A stretch of 19,119 bases of DNA from Methylacidiphilum sp. (GTDB taxonomy: Bacteria; Verrucomicrobiota; Verrucomicrobiia; CAIQCK01), in contig DYDC01000016.1 in assembly GCA_020718125.1 (NCBI GenBank), forward strand, positions 1 to 19,119. Reading direction: 5' to 3'. The notes under the pieces were generated by a model that was not told the origin of the DNA, did not search any database, and was given only the letters and a program-made list of their open reading frames with translations. Of the stretch, positions 1 through 5,788 are shown piece after piece (position 1 is the stretch's first letter; each line of letters opens with the position of its first letter). A program made the translations under genes and the position numbers.

Positions 1-27
1 CCACCCGCCAAAAAAAGACGTTACAGA

Positions 28-42
28 CTCGCGCGGCGCGAG
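28..42 (-). terminator. possible weak terminator hairpin after the deoR remnant
   Basis: A perfect 6-bp stem (CTCGCG/CGCGAG) with a 3-base loop lies just past the stop of the - strand regulator remnant. On the - strand a run of seven T follows, but only about ten bases after the stem. That spacing is poor for an intrinsic terminator, so the call is tentative. The rest of positions 1-74 holds nothing I recognise. Confidence 0.25.
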
Positions 43-74
43 GCAACGGGGAATTCGGGGCTGCAGCGGACCGC

Positions 75-428
75 TCACCCCTTGGCGACGATCACCTCGC
101 CCCCCTGTTTTTGCAGCATGGCCACCCGGCTGCGCGGCGTGGCTGCGTCCGCGATGACAGTGTCGAGTTTGTTCAGCGGTGCACAAAATGACATGGCCCG
201 CCGGCCGAACTTCGTGTGATCCAGGCATAACACCACGCGATCGGCGGCGGCCATCATCTTCAACTGTGCCGCCACGATCAACTCGTTGGAATTGGTGAAG
301 CCCTCCGCCGTGATGCCGCCGGAGCTCATGATGGCCAGGTCGGCGTTCGTTTTGGACAGACTCCCTTCCGTGACCGGGCCGAGCAGCATGCCCAGCCGTG
401 GGTAGATGAAGCCGCCCGTGATGGCAGA
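75..428 (-). pseudogene. 5'-truncated DeoR-family transcriptional regulator (sensor-domain remnant)
   Basis: The open frame runs from 512 to a stop at 75. Only the part from about 425 downward looks like a DeoR-family C-terminal sensor domain. It starts with TGGFIYPRLGMLLGP and continues with NADLAIMSSGGIT and the strongly DeoR-like VLCLDHTKFGRR. Intact DeoR regulators are about 250 residues, with an N-terminal winged helix-turn-helix. Here that helix-turn-helix and the first half of the sugar-phosphate sensor are missing. The first 30 codons of the open frame (512-423) are low-complexity translation of a palindromic repeat. No frame in 429-880 encodes a DeoR DNA-binding domain. PVM-type BMC operons are often accompanied by a DeoR regulator, so this is probably the former local regulator, now unable to bind DNA. 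A regulator with an unrelated N-terminus is possible but unlikely. Confidence 0.75.
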
Positions 429-557
429 GTCCCGTAGGGACGACAGAAGGCCGCGTTGCACGAGTCGGATTCTGCCGCCCCTGACGGGGCTTGTTCCTTG
501 TTGCCAGCCCACCCGGCGTTGAAACGCCGGGCTATTCTCGACCGTCCCTTTCGGGAC
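429..557. repeat. composite palindromic repeat (four short hairpins) abutting the deoR remnant
   Basis: Four inverted repeats lie in a row: 429-433/437-441 (GTCCC/GGGAC), 477-481/486-490 (GCCCC/GGGGC), 512-519/524-531 (CCCGGCGT/ACGCCGGG, four-base loop) and 544-548/553-557 (GTCCC/GGGAC). The last motif, CGTCCCTTTCGGGACTTGG, and the GGCGTTGAAACGCCGGGC hairpin resemble intergenic repeats I recall from verrucomicrobial and planctomycetal genomes. The left edge coincides with the point where DeoR homology stops, so the element, or a rearrangement at it, probably removed the 5' half of that gene. Positions 558-609 hold nothing else I can identify. Confidence 0.6.
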
Positions 558-609
558 TTGGCGCGGGTGTCAAGTTGCGCCCCTGCCAGCCCGTCATGCC
601 CGAGCGCGA

Positions 610-638
610 TTGACAGGTTATGGCAGATTCTGTAATTA
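610..638 (+). promoter_or_regulatory. sigma70-like promoter of the BMC operon
   Basis: A perfect -35 box TTGACA (610-615) is followed, after 17 bases, by TAATTA (633-638), which matches the -10 consensus at most positions. The predicted transcript would begin near 645 and have a leader of about 30 bases before the pduL start at 675. It is the only convincing promoter between the regulator remnant and the operon. I saw no obvious DeoR-type operator repeat overlapping it. Confidence 0.55.
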
Positions 639-674
639 TCGCGCACGGTTTGGTAGATATTGGAGGATTCTGAT

Positions 675-1352
675 ATGGCAGCGCCAGCCCTACAAAGATC
701 GGTGGTCGAGCAGGTCGTGCGGCAAGTCGTCCTCGCGCGTTTCTCGCGCGCCGGCACGGCGGCGCAAGCGTCAGCCGGCCCTAATCCACTGGTGGTCAAC
801 GTCAGCGCCCGACACTGCCATGTCACACAGGAAGTGCTTGACGCCCTCTTTGGCGCCGGCCATCCGCTCAAGGTCCACAAGTCGCTTTACCAGGACGGTT
901 CCTTTGCCTCGGAGGAAATGGTGACGTTGATCGGTCCCCGTAGTCGCGTCATCCCCAACCTCCGCATCCTCGGCCCGTGCCGGACGCTGAACCAGGTGGA
1001 ACTGGCCTACACGGACGCAATCACGCTGGGCTTTGAGGTGCCGCTGCGCCTGAGCGGGGACATCAAAGGCACGCCCGGCTGCATGTTGATGGGGCCGAAG
1101 GGTTTTTACGAATTGAAGGAGGGCGTCATCCGCGCCGCGCGGCATGTCCACCTGCGTCCGGACGACGCCGCCTTTTACGGCGTGAAGAACGGCGACCGGA
1201 TGAAGCTGCGCGTTCGCGGCGAGTGCGGCGGCACGTTGGAGAATCTGTTGGTGCGCGTGGACAAGGCGTTCAAGCTTGAGGTCCACATAGACACGGATGA
1301 AGGCAACGGCCTTTGCATCCAACCGGACAGCAAGGTGGAATTATTGAAGTGA
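675..1352 (+). CDS. pduL: PduL-type phosphate acyltransferase of the microcompartment
   Basis: It encodes 225 residues. PduL exchanges CoA for phosphate on an acyl-CoA made by the aldehyde dehydrogenase, which recycles CoA inside the shell and yields an acyl phosphate. Family hallmarks are visible: the SARHCHVT motif (His47, His49), the ARHVHL motif (His157, His159) and the C-terminal EVHIDTDEGN motif (His204). These are the expected metal-ligand positions of the two beta-barrel domains. The first 20 or so residues, AAPALQRSVVEQVVRQVVLA, form a predicted amphipathic helix before a Gly/Ala/Pro-rich linker, the usual design of an encapsulation peptide. The ATG at 675 has a GGAG 9 bases upstream (662-665) and is preferred over a TTG at 660. 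The gene is first in the operon, and the shell gene follows after 19 bases. Confidence 0.93.
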   Translation: MAAPALQRSVVEQVVRQVVLARFSRAGTAAQASAGPNPLVVNVSARHCHVTQEVLDALFGAGHPLKVHKSLYQDGSFASEEMVTLIGPRSRVIPNLRILGPCRTLNQVELAYTDAITLGFEVPLRLSGDIKGTPGCMLMGPKGFYELKEGVIRAARHVHLRPDDAAFYGVKNGDRMKLRVRGECGGTLENLLVRVDKAFKLEVHIDTDEGNGLCIQPDSKVELLK

Positions 1353-1371
1353 TCGAAACACAGGAGACAAC

Positions 1372-1641
1372 ATGAGCGAAGCAATCGGTATCGTTGAAAC
1401 AAAGGGCTACGTCGGCTCGGTCGAGGCCAGCGACGCCGCGGTGAAGGCCGCGAACGTCTCGCTGATCAAGACCATACCGAGCGGCGGCGGCATGATCGCC
1501 GTCCTGTTCCAGGGCGACGTGGGCAGCGTGAAGGCGGCGGTGGACGCCGGCGCGGCCGCGGCAGGCAAGGTGGGCGAGTTGGTCGCCAGCCACGTCATTC
1601 CCCGGCCCAGTTCGGACCTGCTGAAGGCATTCATAAGCTAA
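1372..1641 (+). CDS. BMC-H hexameric shell protein 1 (Gly-rich pore variant)
   Basis: It encodes 89 residues, one Pfam00936-type BMC domain starting EAIGIVETKGYVGSVEASDA and ending VASHVIPRPSSDLL. BMC-H proteins form hexamers that tile the facets of the shell, with a central pore for metabolites. Aligned without gaps to the classic PduA segment, the pore loop KIGSGL is replaced here by PSGGGM, so the usual Lys/Arg and Ile are lost. The permeability of this hexamer probably differs from that of the other two. An AGGAGA ribosome-binding site lies 5 bases before the ATG. It sits between pduL and the second BMC-H gene and is the shortest of the three BMC-H proteins. Confidence 0.95.
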   Translation: MSEAIGIVETKGYVGSVEASDAAVKAANVSLIKTIPSGGGMIAVLFQGDVGSVKAAVDAGAAAAGKVGELVASHVIPRPSSDLLKAFIS

Positions 1642-1653
1642 GGAGCACACATC

Positions 1654-1935
1654 ATGGCACTGCAAGCAATCGGTATGATCGAAACCAAGGGTCTGACCGG
1701 CCTGATCGAGGGCTGTGACGCGGCATTGAAGGCCGCCAACGTCTCGATGATCGGTTGGGAAAGAATCGGGTCGGGCTACGTGTCGGCGTTCTTCCGCGGC
1801 GATGTCGCGGCGGTGAAGGCCGGCGTGGATGCCGCGGCGGCTGCGGCGGCGCAGGTGGGCGAGGTTATCAGCGTCCACGTGATTCCGCGCCCGCACGACG
1901 ACCTCGTCGGCCTCGGCAAGTTCATCGGCGGCTGA
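1654..1935 (+). CDS. BMC-H hexameric shell protein 2 (canonical pore)
   Basis: It encodes 93 residues, one BMC domain (QAIGMIETKGLTGLIEGCDA to HVIPRPHDDL) with a short C-terminal tail ending GKFIGG. The pore loop reads RIGSGY, close to the canonical KIGSGL of PduA-like hexamers. This makes it the best candidate for the main facet protein that admits small polar substrates. The start has a strong AAGGAG nine bases upstream and lies 12 bases after the stop of the first BMC-H gene, so the two are surely co-transcribed. The Ala-rich helix around residues 62-70 is normal for the family. Confidence 0.95.
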   Translation: MALQAIGMIETKGLTGLIEGCDAALKAANVSMIGWERIGSGYVSAFFRGDVAAVKAGVDAAAAAAAQVGEVISVHVIPRPHDDLVGLGKFIGG

Positions 1936-1948
1936 AGTTACGCAATAC

Positions 1949-3073
1949 GTGAAGGTCCTCATCGCCAACATCGGCTCGACCTCCTTCAAGTATCGCCTCT
2001 TCGACATGACGAACGAGGCGGTGCTTGCCAAGGGCGGCTTCGAACGCGTCAGCGATTACGGCGACGCGATCGAGAAGGCGCTCGCGGAGATGAAGGCTGG
2101 TGGCGCGCTCACACGGCTCGAAGAGTTGGCGGCGGTCGGGTTCAAGACCGTGATCGCAAAGGGCGTTCCCGCCTGCGTCGAGTTGACCGAGGGCGTGCTG
2201 CGCGACATGGAGGTGATGAACGATGTCGCCCCCTCGCACAATCCGCCCTACATCGCGGGCATCCGGCGGTTCCGCGAGAAACTGTCCCGCACGCCGATGG
2301 TCGGCCTGTTTGAGACGGCGTGGAATGCTGCCGCACCAGAAGCTGCGCGTCGTTACGCCGTGCCGGAACAGTGGGCTGACTGGGGCGTGCGGCGTTACGG
2401 TTACCATGGCGCGAGCCATCGCTATGTCACCGAGCGCGTGGCGACGTTGTTGGGCAAGAACGATCCGCGCGTGATCTCGTGTCATCTCGGCGGCAGCAGC
2501 AGCATCGGCGCGGCGCGCGGCCTCCGGTCCATCGGCAATTCGCTCGGCATGAGTCCGCAGTCAGGGCTGCCGCACAACAACCGCGTCGGCGACCTCGACG
2601 CGTTCGCGATCCCGTTCGTGATGAAAACGCGCGGGCTGACGCTGGAGCAGGTCACCCGCGCGTTGAACAAGGAAGGCGGCCTGTTGGGCCTCAGCGGCGT
2701 CTCGAACGATATCCGCGACATCGTGGAAGCCGCCAAACAGGGCAACCCGCGCGCGCAACTGGCGCTGGATGTGTTCGCGCACAACATCCGCCACTGGATC
2801 GGCGCGTTCCTGCTGCAACTCAACGGGGCTGACGCGATCGCGTTCACGGCCGGCATGGGCGAGAATCTGGCGGCCATCCGCGAGGCTGTCTGCAAGGACC
2901 TCGATTGGTTCGGCATCGAGCTGGACGCGCGGAAGAACGCCGCCCACGAACGCGGTCAGGAAGCCGTCATCAGCGCGGACGATTCGCGCGTGAAGATCAT
3001 GGTCGTGCCCGCCAACGAAGAAATCATCGTGGCGCGCGAGGTGAAGAAACTTTTGGAAGCTAAACGGAAGTGA
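1949..3073 (+). CDS. ackA: acetate kinase-like acyl-phosphate kinase with altered active site
   Basis: It encodes 374 residues of the acetate/propionate kinase (ASKHA) family, which makes ATP and carboxylate from an acyl phosphate. Matching motifs are the N-terminal NIGSTSFKY (Asn7), APSHNPP (His97), RRYGYHGASHRYV (His153), GLPHNNRVGDLD (Arg212), FTAGMGEN and VPANEEIIVARE. Two positions that are nearly invariant in characterised acetate kinases differ. The GHRVVHGG segment reads GFKTVIAKG, with Lys66 in place of the substrate-binding Arg. The FDTAFH segment reads FETAWN, with Glu122 in place of the catalytic Asp. About 25 residues are also missing from the first half compared with the usual 400. 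The start is a GTG, 13 bases after the preceding stop, with no good ribosome-binding site. In this operon the likely substrate is lactyl phosphate or another acyl phosphate made by PduL; that is inference. Confidence 0.88.
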   Translation: MKVLIANIGSTSFKYRLFDMTNEAVLAKGGFERVSDYGDAIEKALAEMKAGGALTRLEELAAVGFKTVIAKGVPACVELTEGVLRDMEVMNDVAPSHNPPYIAGIRRFREKLSRTPMVGLFETAWNAAAPEAARRYAVPEQWADWGVRRYGYHGASHRYVTERVATLLGKNDPRVISCHLGGSSSIGAARGLRSIGNSLGMSPQSGLPHNNRVGDLDAFAIPFVMKTRGLTLEQVTRALNKEGGLLGLSGVSNDIRDIVEAAKQGNPRAQLALDVFAHNIRHWIGAFLLQLNGADAIAFTAGMGENLAAIREAVCKDLDWFGIELDARKNAAHERGQEAVISADDSRVKIMVVPANEEIIVAREVKKLLEAKRK

Positions 3074-3087
3074 ACAGGAGACACACA

Positions 3088-3381
3088 ATGGCAGAGCAAG
3101 CAATCGGAATGATCGAAACCAAGGGCCTCGTGGCGCTCGTCGAAGCGACGGACGCGATGCTGAAGGCCGCGAACGTGCAACTCGTCGGCATGCAACAGGC
3201 CGGCAGCGCGCTGGTCACAAGCGTGGTCGTCGGCGACGTGGCCGCGGTCAAGGCCGCAACCGACGCTGGCGCGCAGGCGGCGAAAGCCATCGGCGAGGTC
3301 ATCAGCGTTCACGTCATCGCCCGCCCGCATGGCGAAGTCGCGGCGGTGTTGCCGAAGGCGAAGGCCGCAGCGAAGAAGTAA
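3088..3381 (+). CDS. BMC-H hexameric shell protein 3
   Basis: It encodes 97 residues, one BMC domain (QAIGMIETKGLVALVEATDA to HVIARPHGEV) followed by a Lys/Ala-rich tail ending KAKAAAKK. The pore loop is QAGSAL: the canonical basic residue is Gln and the second Gly of GSG is Ala, a third pore chemistry in the same operon. The ATG at 3088 is chosen because CAGGAG lies 7 bases upstream and the BMC domain begins right after it. An in-frame ATG at 3070 would overlap the kinase stop and add a non-homologous MNRRHT. The gene is separated from the other two BMC-H genes by the kinase. Confidence 0.94.
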   Translation: MAEQAIGMIETKGLVALVEATDAMLKAANVQLVGMQQAGSALVTSVVVGDVAAVKAATDAGAQAAKAIGEVISVHVIARPHGEVAAVLPKAKAAAKK

Positions 3382-3384
3382 TTC

Positions 3385-3414
3385 GTAATGCGTAATTCTG
3401 GTTTTACGCATTAC
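3385..3414 (+). other. perfect 11-bp inverted repeat between BMC-H3 and the first BMC-P gene
   Basis: GTAATGCGTAA (3385-3395) pairs perfectly with TTACGCATTAC (3404-3414) around an 8-base loop. It begins 3 bases after the BMC-H3 stop and ends 8 bases before the BMC-P ATG. No T-run follows, so it is not a standard terminator. It is AT-richer than its surroundings. It could be a short repeat element, or an mRNA hairpin that stabilises the upstream hexamer message and lowers translation of the pentamer gene, which has no visible ribosome-binding site. Confidence 0.6.
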
Positions 3415-3422
3415 CCACGACC

Positions 3423-3740
3423 ATGTTTCTAGGCAAAATCGAAGGCTCGGTTGTCGCCACGAAGAAGGACCCGCATTTCGAGGGGCGCCCCCTCCTGCTT
3501 GTGCGGCCCATGCTCGTGGACGAGAAGGACCACGCCCGGTGGAAACCCGGCGTGAATACCATTGTGGCGGTGGACACCGTCGGCGCCGGTGAAGGCGAGA
3601 TGGTGATGTTCACCCAGGGCGGTTCCGCCCGGCGCGCCCCCGGCTTGCGCGACACGCCGGTGGACTCCGTCATCGTCGCCATCGTGGACACGGTGGATGT
3701 CGAGGGGAAAGTCATCTTCAAAGCCGGCCAATCGAGGTAA
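3423..3740 (+). CDS. BMC-P pentameric shell vertex protein 1 (EutN/CcmL family)
   Basis: It encodes 105 residues of the EutN/CcmL family (Pfam03319), which forms pentamers that cap the vertices of the shell. Family features are the start MFLGKIEGSVVATKKDP, the central VDTVGAGEGEMVMFTQG (the conserved D-x-VGAG-G-x-V strand and turn) and a C-terminal VDSVIVAIVDTVDV strand. It is the most canonical of the three BMC-P proteins here. No Shine-Dalgarno sequence is visible before the ATG, and a stable hairpin lies just upstream; both could keep pentamer output low. The aldehyde dehydrogenase starts 6 bases after the stop. Confidence 0.94.
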   Translation: MFLGKIEGSVVATKKDPHFEGRPLLLVRPMLVDEKDHARWKPGVNTIVAVDTVGAGEGEMVMFTQGGSARRAPGLRDTPVDSVIVAIVDTVDVEGKVIFKAGQSR

Positions 3741-3746
3741 CGTTTC

Positions 3747-5237
3747 ATGAGTGCAGCTCCCGCGATTAACGAACAACTCATCCGCGGCGTGGTGGAGGAG
3801 GTGCTTGCGCGGATCGGTCGGCGTTCCCCCGCGGACGCGCCTACAGCCACCGTTTCGGCGCCGATCCCGGCGCAGAAATTCGCGCTGACCAGCGCCAGCC
3901 AGCGCAACTACGGCGTGTTCTCCGACGCCAACCATGCTTGCGAGGCTGCTGCGGCCGCCCAATTGCAACTGGCCACGGCGGGTGTCGCGGGCCGGCGAAA
4001 GGTCGAGGAGATCATTAAGACCCTCTGCAAGACCCACGCCGAATCGTGGAGCAAGCTGGAGCTTGACGAAACGCGACTTGGCCGGCTTGACCACAAGATC
4101 GGGAAACTGCAGGTCATCAAGAACGTGCCCGGCGTGGATTTCCTTGAACAGGCGGTGCACAGCGGCGACGCGGGGATCAGCGTGGACGAGTGCGCGCCGT
4201 TCGGCGTCGTCGGCGCGGTGACGCCTTCGACGCACTCGATTCCGACGATCGCCTGCAACATCATCAACATGGCCGCGGCGGGAAACGCGATCGTCTTCAA
4301 CGCGCATCCGAGCGGCCGGCACTGCGCCGCGAAGGCCATCCGCGCGTTCAACGAAGCCATCCACGCCGCGCTGGGCATCGAGAACCTCGCGTGCGCCGTC
4401 ATGCCGCCGACGATGGACAGTTTCAAGACGATCTGCTCCAACCCGCAAATCACCATCCTTTGCGTCACGGGCGGGCCGGGCGTCGTGGCGGCGGCAATGG
4501 CATCGGGCAAGCGCGCCATCTGCGCCGGGCCGGGCAATCCACCCGTGGTGGTGGACGAGACGGCCGATTTCGACAACGCGGCGCGCTCGATCATCTTCGG
4601 CGGCGGTTACGACAACAACCTTCTCTGCATCGGCGAGAAGGAGGTCTTCGTCACGACGAAAGCGTGGGACAAATTCATCTCCGCCTTCAAGCGCGCCGGC
4701 GCGGTTGAACTGAACCCGCGCCAGACCGAGACTCTCTCGAAGGAGGCGTTCACGTTCGAGAAGGGCCGGGGCGCCGGTTGTCCGCATCCGATCCTGAACA
4801 AGAAACTCGTGGGCAAGGATGCTTCCGTGCTGGCGCAGGCCGCTGGCGTGAGCGTGCCCGCGAAGTGCGAGATGCTCTTCGGCGAGACCGATGCCGACCA
4901 CCCCTTCGTCCAGGACGAGCAGATGATGCCGTTCGTGCCGGTCGTGCGTGTGCGCGACGTGGACCAGGGCATCAAGGAAGCCAAGCGCGCCGAGCACAAC
5001 TACCGCCACACGGCAGTCATCCATTCGAAGAACCTGGACGCGATCACCGAGATGGCGCGTGTGATGAACACCACGCTGTTCGTCGCCAACGGGCCGAGCA
5101 CGGCCAGCCTCGGCAACGGCGGCGAAGGCTACATGAGCTACTCGATCGCGACGCCGACCGGCGAGGGCGTGACGACGCCGCTGACGTTCACCCGCTTCCG
5201 CCGGCTGGCGATGGCGAACTCACTGAGGATTTACTGA
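3747..5237 (+). CDS. CoA-acylating aldehyde dehydrogenase (PduP-like) of the microcompartment
   Basis: It encodes 496 residues of the acylating aldehyde dehydrogenase family, which oxidises an aldehyde (here probably L-lactaldehyde) with NAD+ and CoA to the acyl-CoA. Catalytic Cys294 lies in NNLLCIGEKEVFV. The cofactor-side motifs PFGVVGAVTPSTHSIPT (151-167), HPSGRHCAAKA and TGGPGVVAAAMASGKRAI are clear. Residues 8-24, NEQLIRGVVEEVLARIG, form a predicted amphipathic helix, followed by a Pro/Ala/Ser-rich linker up to about residue 43. This is a typical N-terminal encapsulation peptide and explains the extra length. A GAGG lies 9 bases before the ATG. The gene sits between two BMC-P genes; PduL, encoded at the start of the operon, would use its product. 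Confidence 0.95.
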   Translation: MSAAPAINEQLIRGVVEEVLARIGRRSPADAPTATVSAPIPAQKFALTSASQRNYGVFSDANHACEAAAAAQLQLATAGVAGRRKVEEIIKTLCKTHAESWSKLELDETRLGRLDHKIGKLQVIKNVPGVDFLEQAVHSGDAGISVDECAPFGVVGAVTPSTHSIPTIACNIINMAAAGNAIVFNAHPSGRHCAAKAIRAFNEAIHAALGIENLACAVMPPTMDSFKTICSNPQITILCVTGGPGVVAAAMASGKRAICAGPGNPPVVVDETADFDNAARSIIFGGGYDNNLLCIGEKEVFVTTKAWDKFISAFKRAGAVELNPRQTETLSKEAFTFEKGRGAGCPHPILNKKLVGKDASVLAQAAGVSVPAKCEMLFGETDADHPFVQDEQMMPFVPVVRVRDVDQGIKEAKRAEHNYRHTAVIHSKNLDAITEMARVMNTTLFVANGPSTASLGNGGEGYMSYSIATPTGEGVTTPLTFTRFRRLAMANSLRIY

Positions 5238-5240
5238 CCC

Positions 5241-5498
5241 ATGATGCTGTGTCGCATTGACGGCAATCTGACCTCGACCGTGAAGCACAAGAGCGCGGCC
5301 GGCTGCCGGTTCCTGATCTGCCAGCCGATCACACCCGACGGCGCGGAGAGCGGGCCGTTGACGGTCGCGGTGGACCCGTTGGGCGCGGCACTGCACCAGC
5401 GCGTCATCGTCAACACCGACGGGCGATACATGGGCGCGCTGCTCAATGACGAGCGCACGCCACTGAGTTTCTGCGTCGTGGGAATTTTGGACAAATGA
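5241..5498 (+). CDS. BMC-P pentameric shell vertex protein 2
   Basis: It encodes 85 residues of the EutN/CcmL type. It begins MMLCRIDGNLTSTVKHKSA, followed by a GCRFLICQPITPDG strand and a VAVDPLGAALHQRVIVNTDG segment. That segment replaces the usual D-x-VGAG-G loop, so this is a divergent paralogue. It is short, close to the minimum for the fold. It starts 3 bases after the dehydrogenase stop (ATGATG gives two possible starts, 5241 or 5244). Its 3' end overlaps the next BMC-P gene by 4 bases (ATGA), which points to translational coupling. Confidence 0.9.
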   Translation: MMLCRIDGNLTSTVKHKSAAGCRFLICQPITPDGAESGPLTVAVDPLGAALHQRVIVNTDGRYMGALLNDERTPLSFCVVGILDK

Positions 5499-5788
5499 GA
5501 ATCGGCAAGGTCATCGGCAAAGTGACGCTGAGCAAGCACCTCGACTCGCTCAAGGGCGGGCGCTGGCTCGTGGTCTGGCCGCTCAACCGGCAAATCCTGT
5601 CGGGCCAGCCGCGCGTGCCGGAATGGTCGCTGGTCTGCTACGACAATCTCGGCGCGGGCCTCGGCGACACCATCGGTTACGTCGAGGGTCACGAGGCATC
5701 CTTGCCGTTCGAGACCGACACGCCCGTGGACGCCTACAACACAATGATCGTGGATTCGCTCAACTACACGCCTCCAAGGAAGCAATGA
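5495..5788 (+). CDS. BMC-P pentameric shell vertex protein 3
   Basis: It encodes 97 residues of the EutN/CcmL type. It begins MRIGKVIGKVTLSKHLDSLK, has a RWLVVWPLNRQ strand, then the family's D-x-x-GAG-G motif as YDNLGAGLGDTIGYVEG and a C-terminal DAYNTMIVDSLNY. It overlaps the preceding BMC-P gene by 4 bases (ATGA) and the following aldolase by 4 bases (ATGA), so the three are probably translated in a coupled series. Three different BMC-P genes in one operon match the PVM-type locus design. Confidence 0.93.
   Translation: MRIGKVIGKVTLSKHLDSLKGGRWLVVWPLNRQILSGQPRVPEWSLVCYDNLGAGLGDTIGYVEGHEASLPFETDTPVDAYNTMIVDSLNYTPPRKQ

Noticed and set aside
429..557. CRISPR array or tRNA in the hairpin-rich region
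   Set aside because: The hairpins differ from each other and are unevenly spaced with no repeated unit and spacer. None folds as a cloverleaf.
660..674. TTG start for pduL at 660
   Set aside because: It overlaps the ribosome-binding site GGAG (662-665). The ATG at 675 has proper spacing and begins the amphipathic helix directly.
3070..3087. Earlier ATG for the third BMC-H gene
   Set aside because: It overlaps the stop of the kinase gene, has no ribosome-binding site and adds residues foreign to the BMC domain.
3429..5024. 531-codon open frame on the - strand
   Set aside because: It lies opposite BMC-P1 and the aldehyde dehydrogenase. High GC at third codon positions of the true genes creates stop-free antisense frames.
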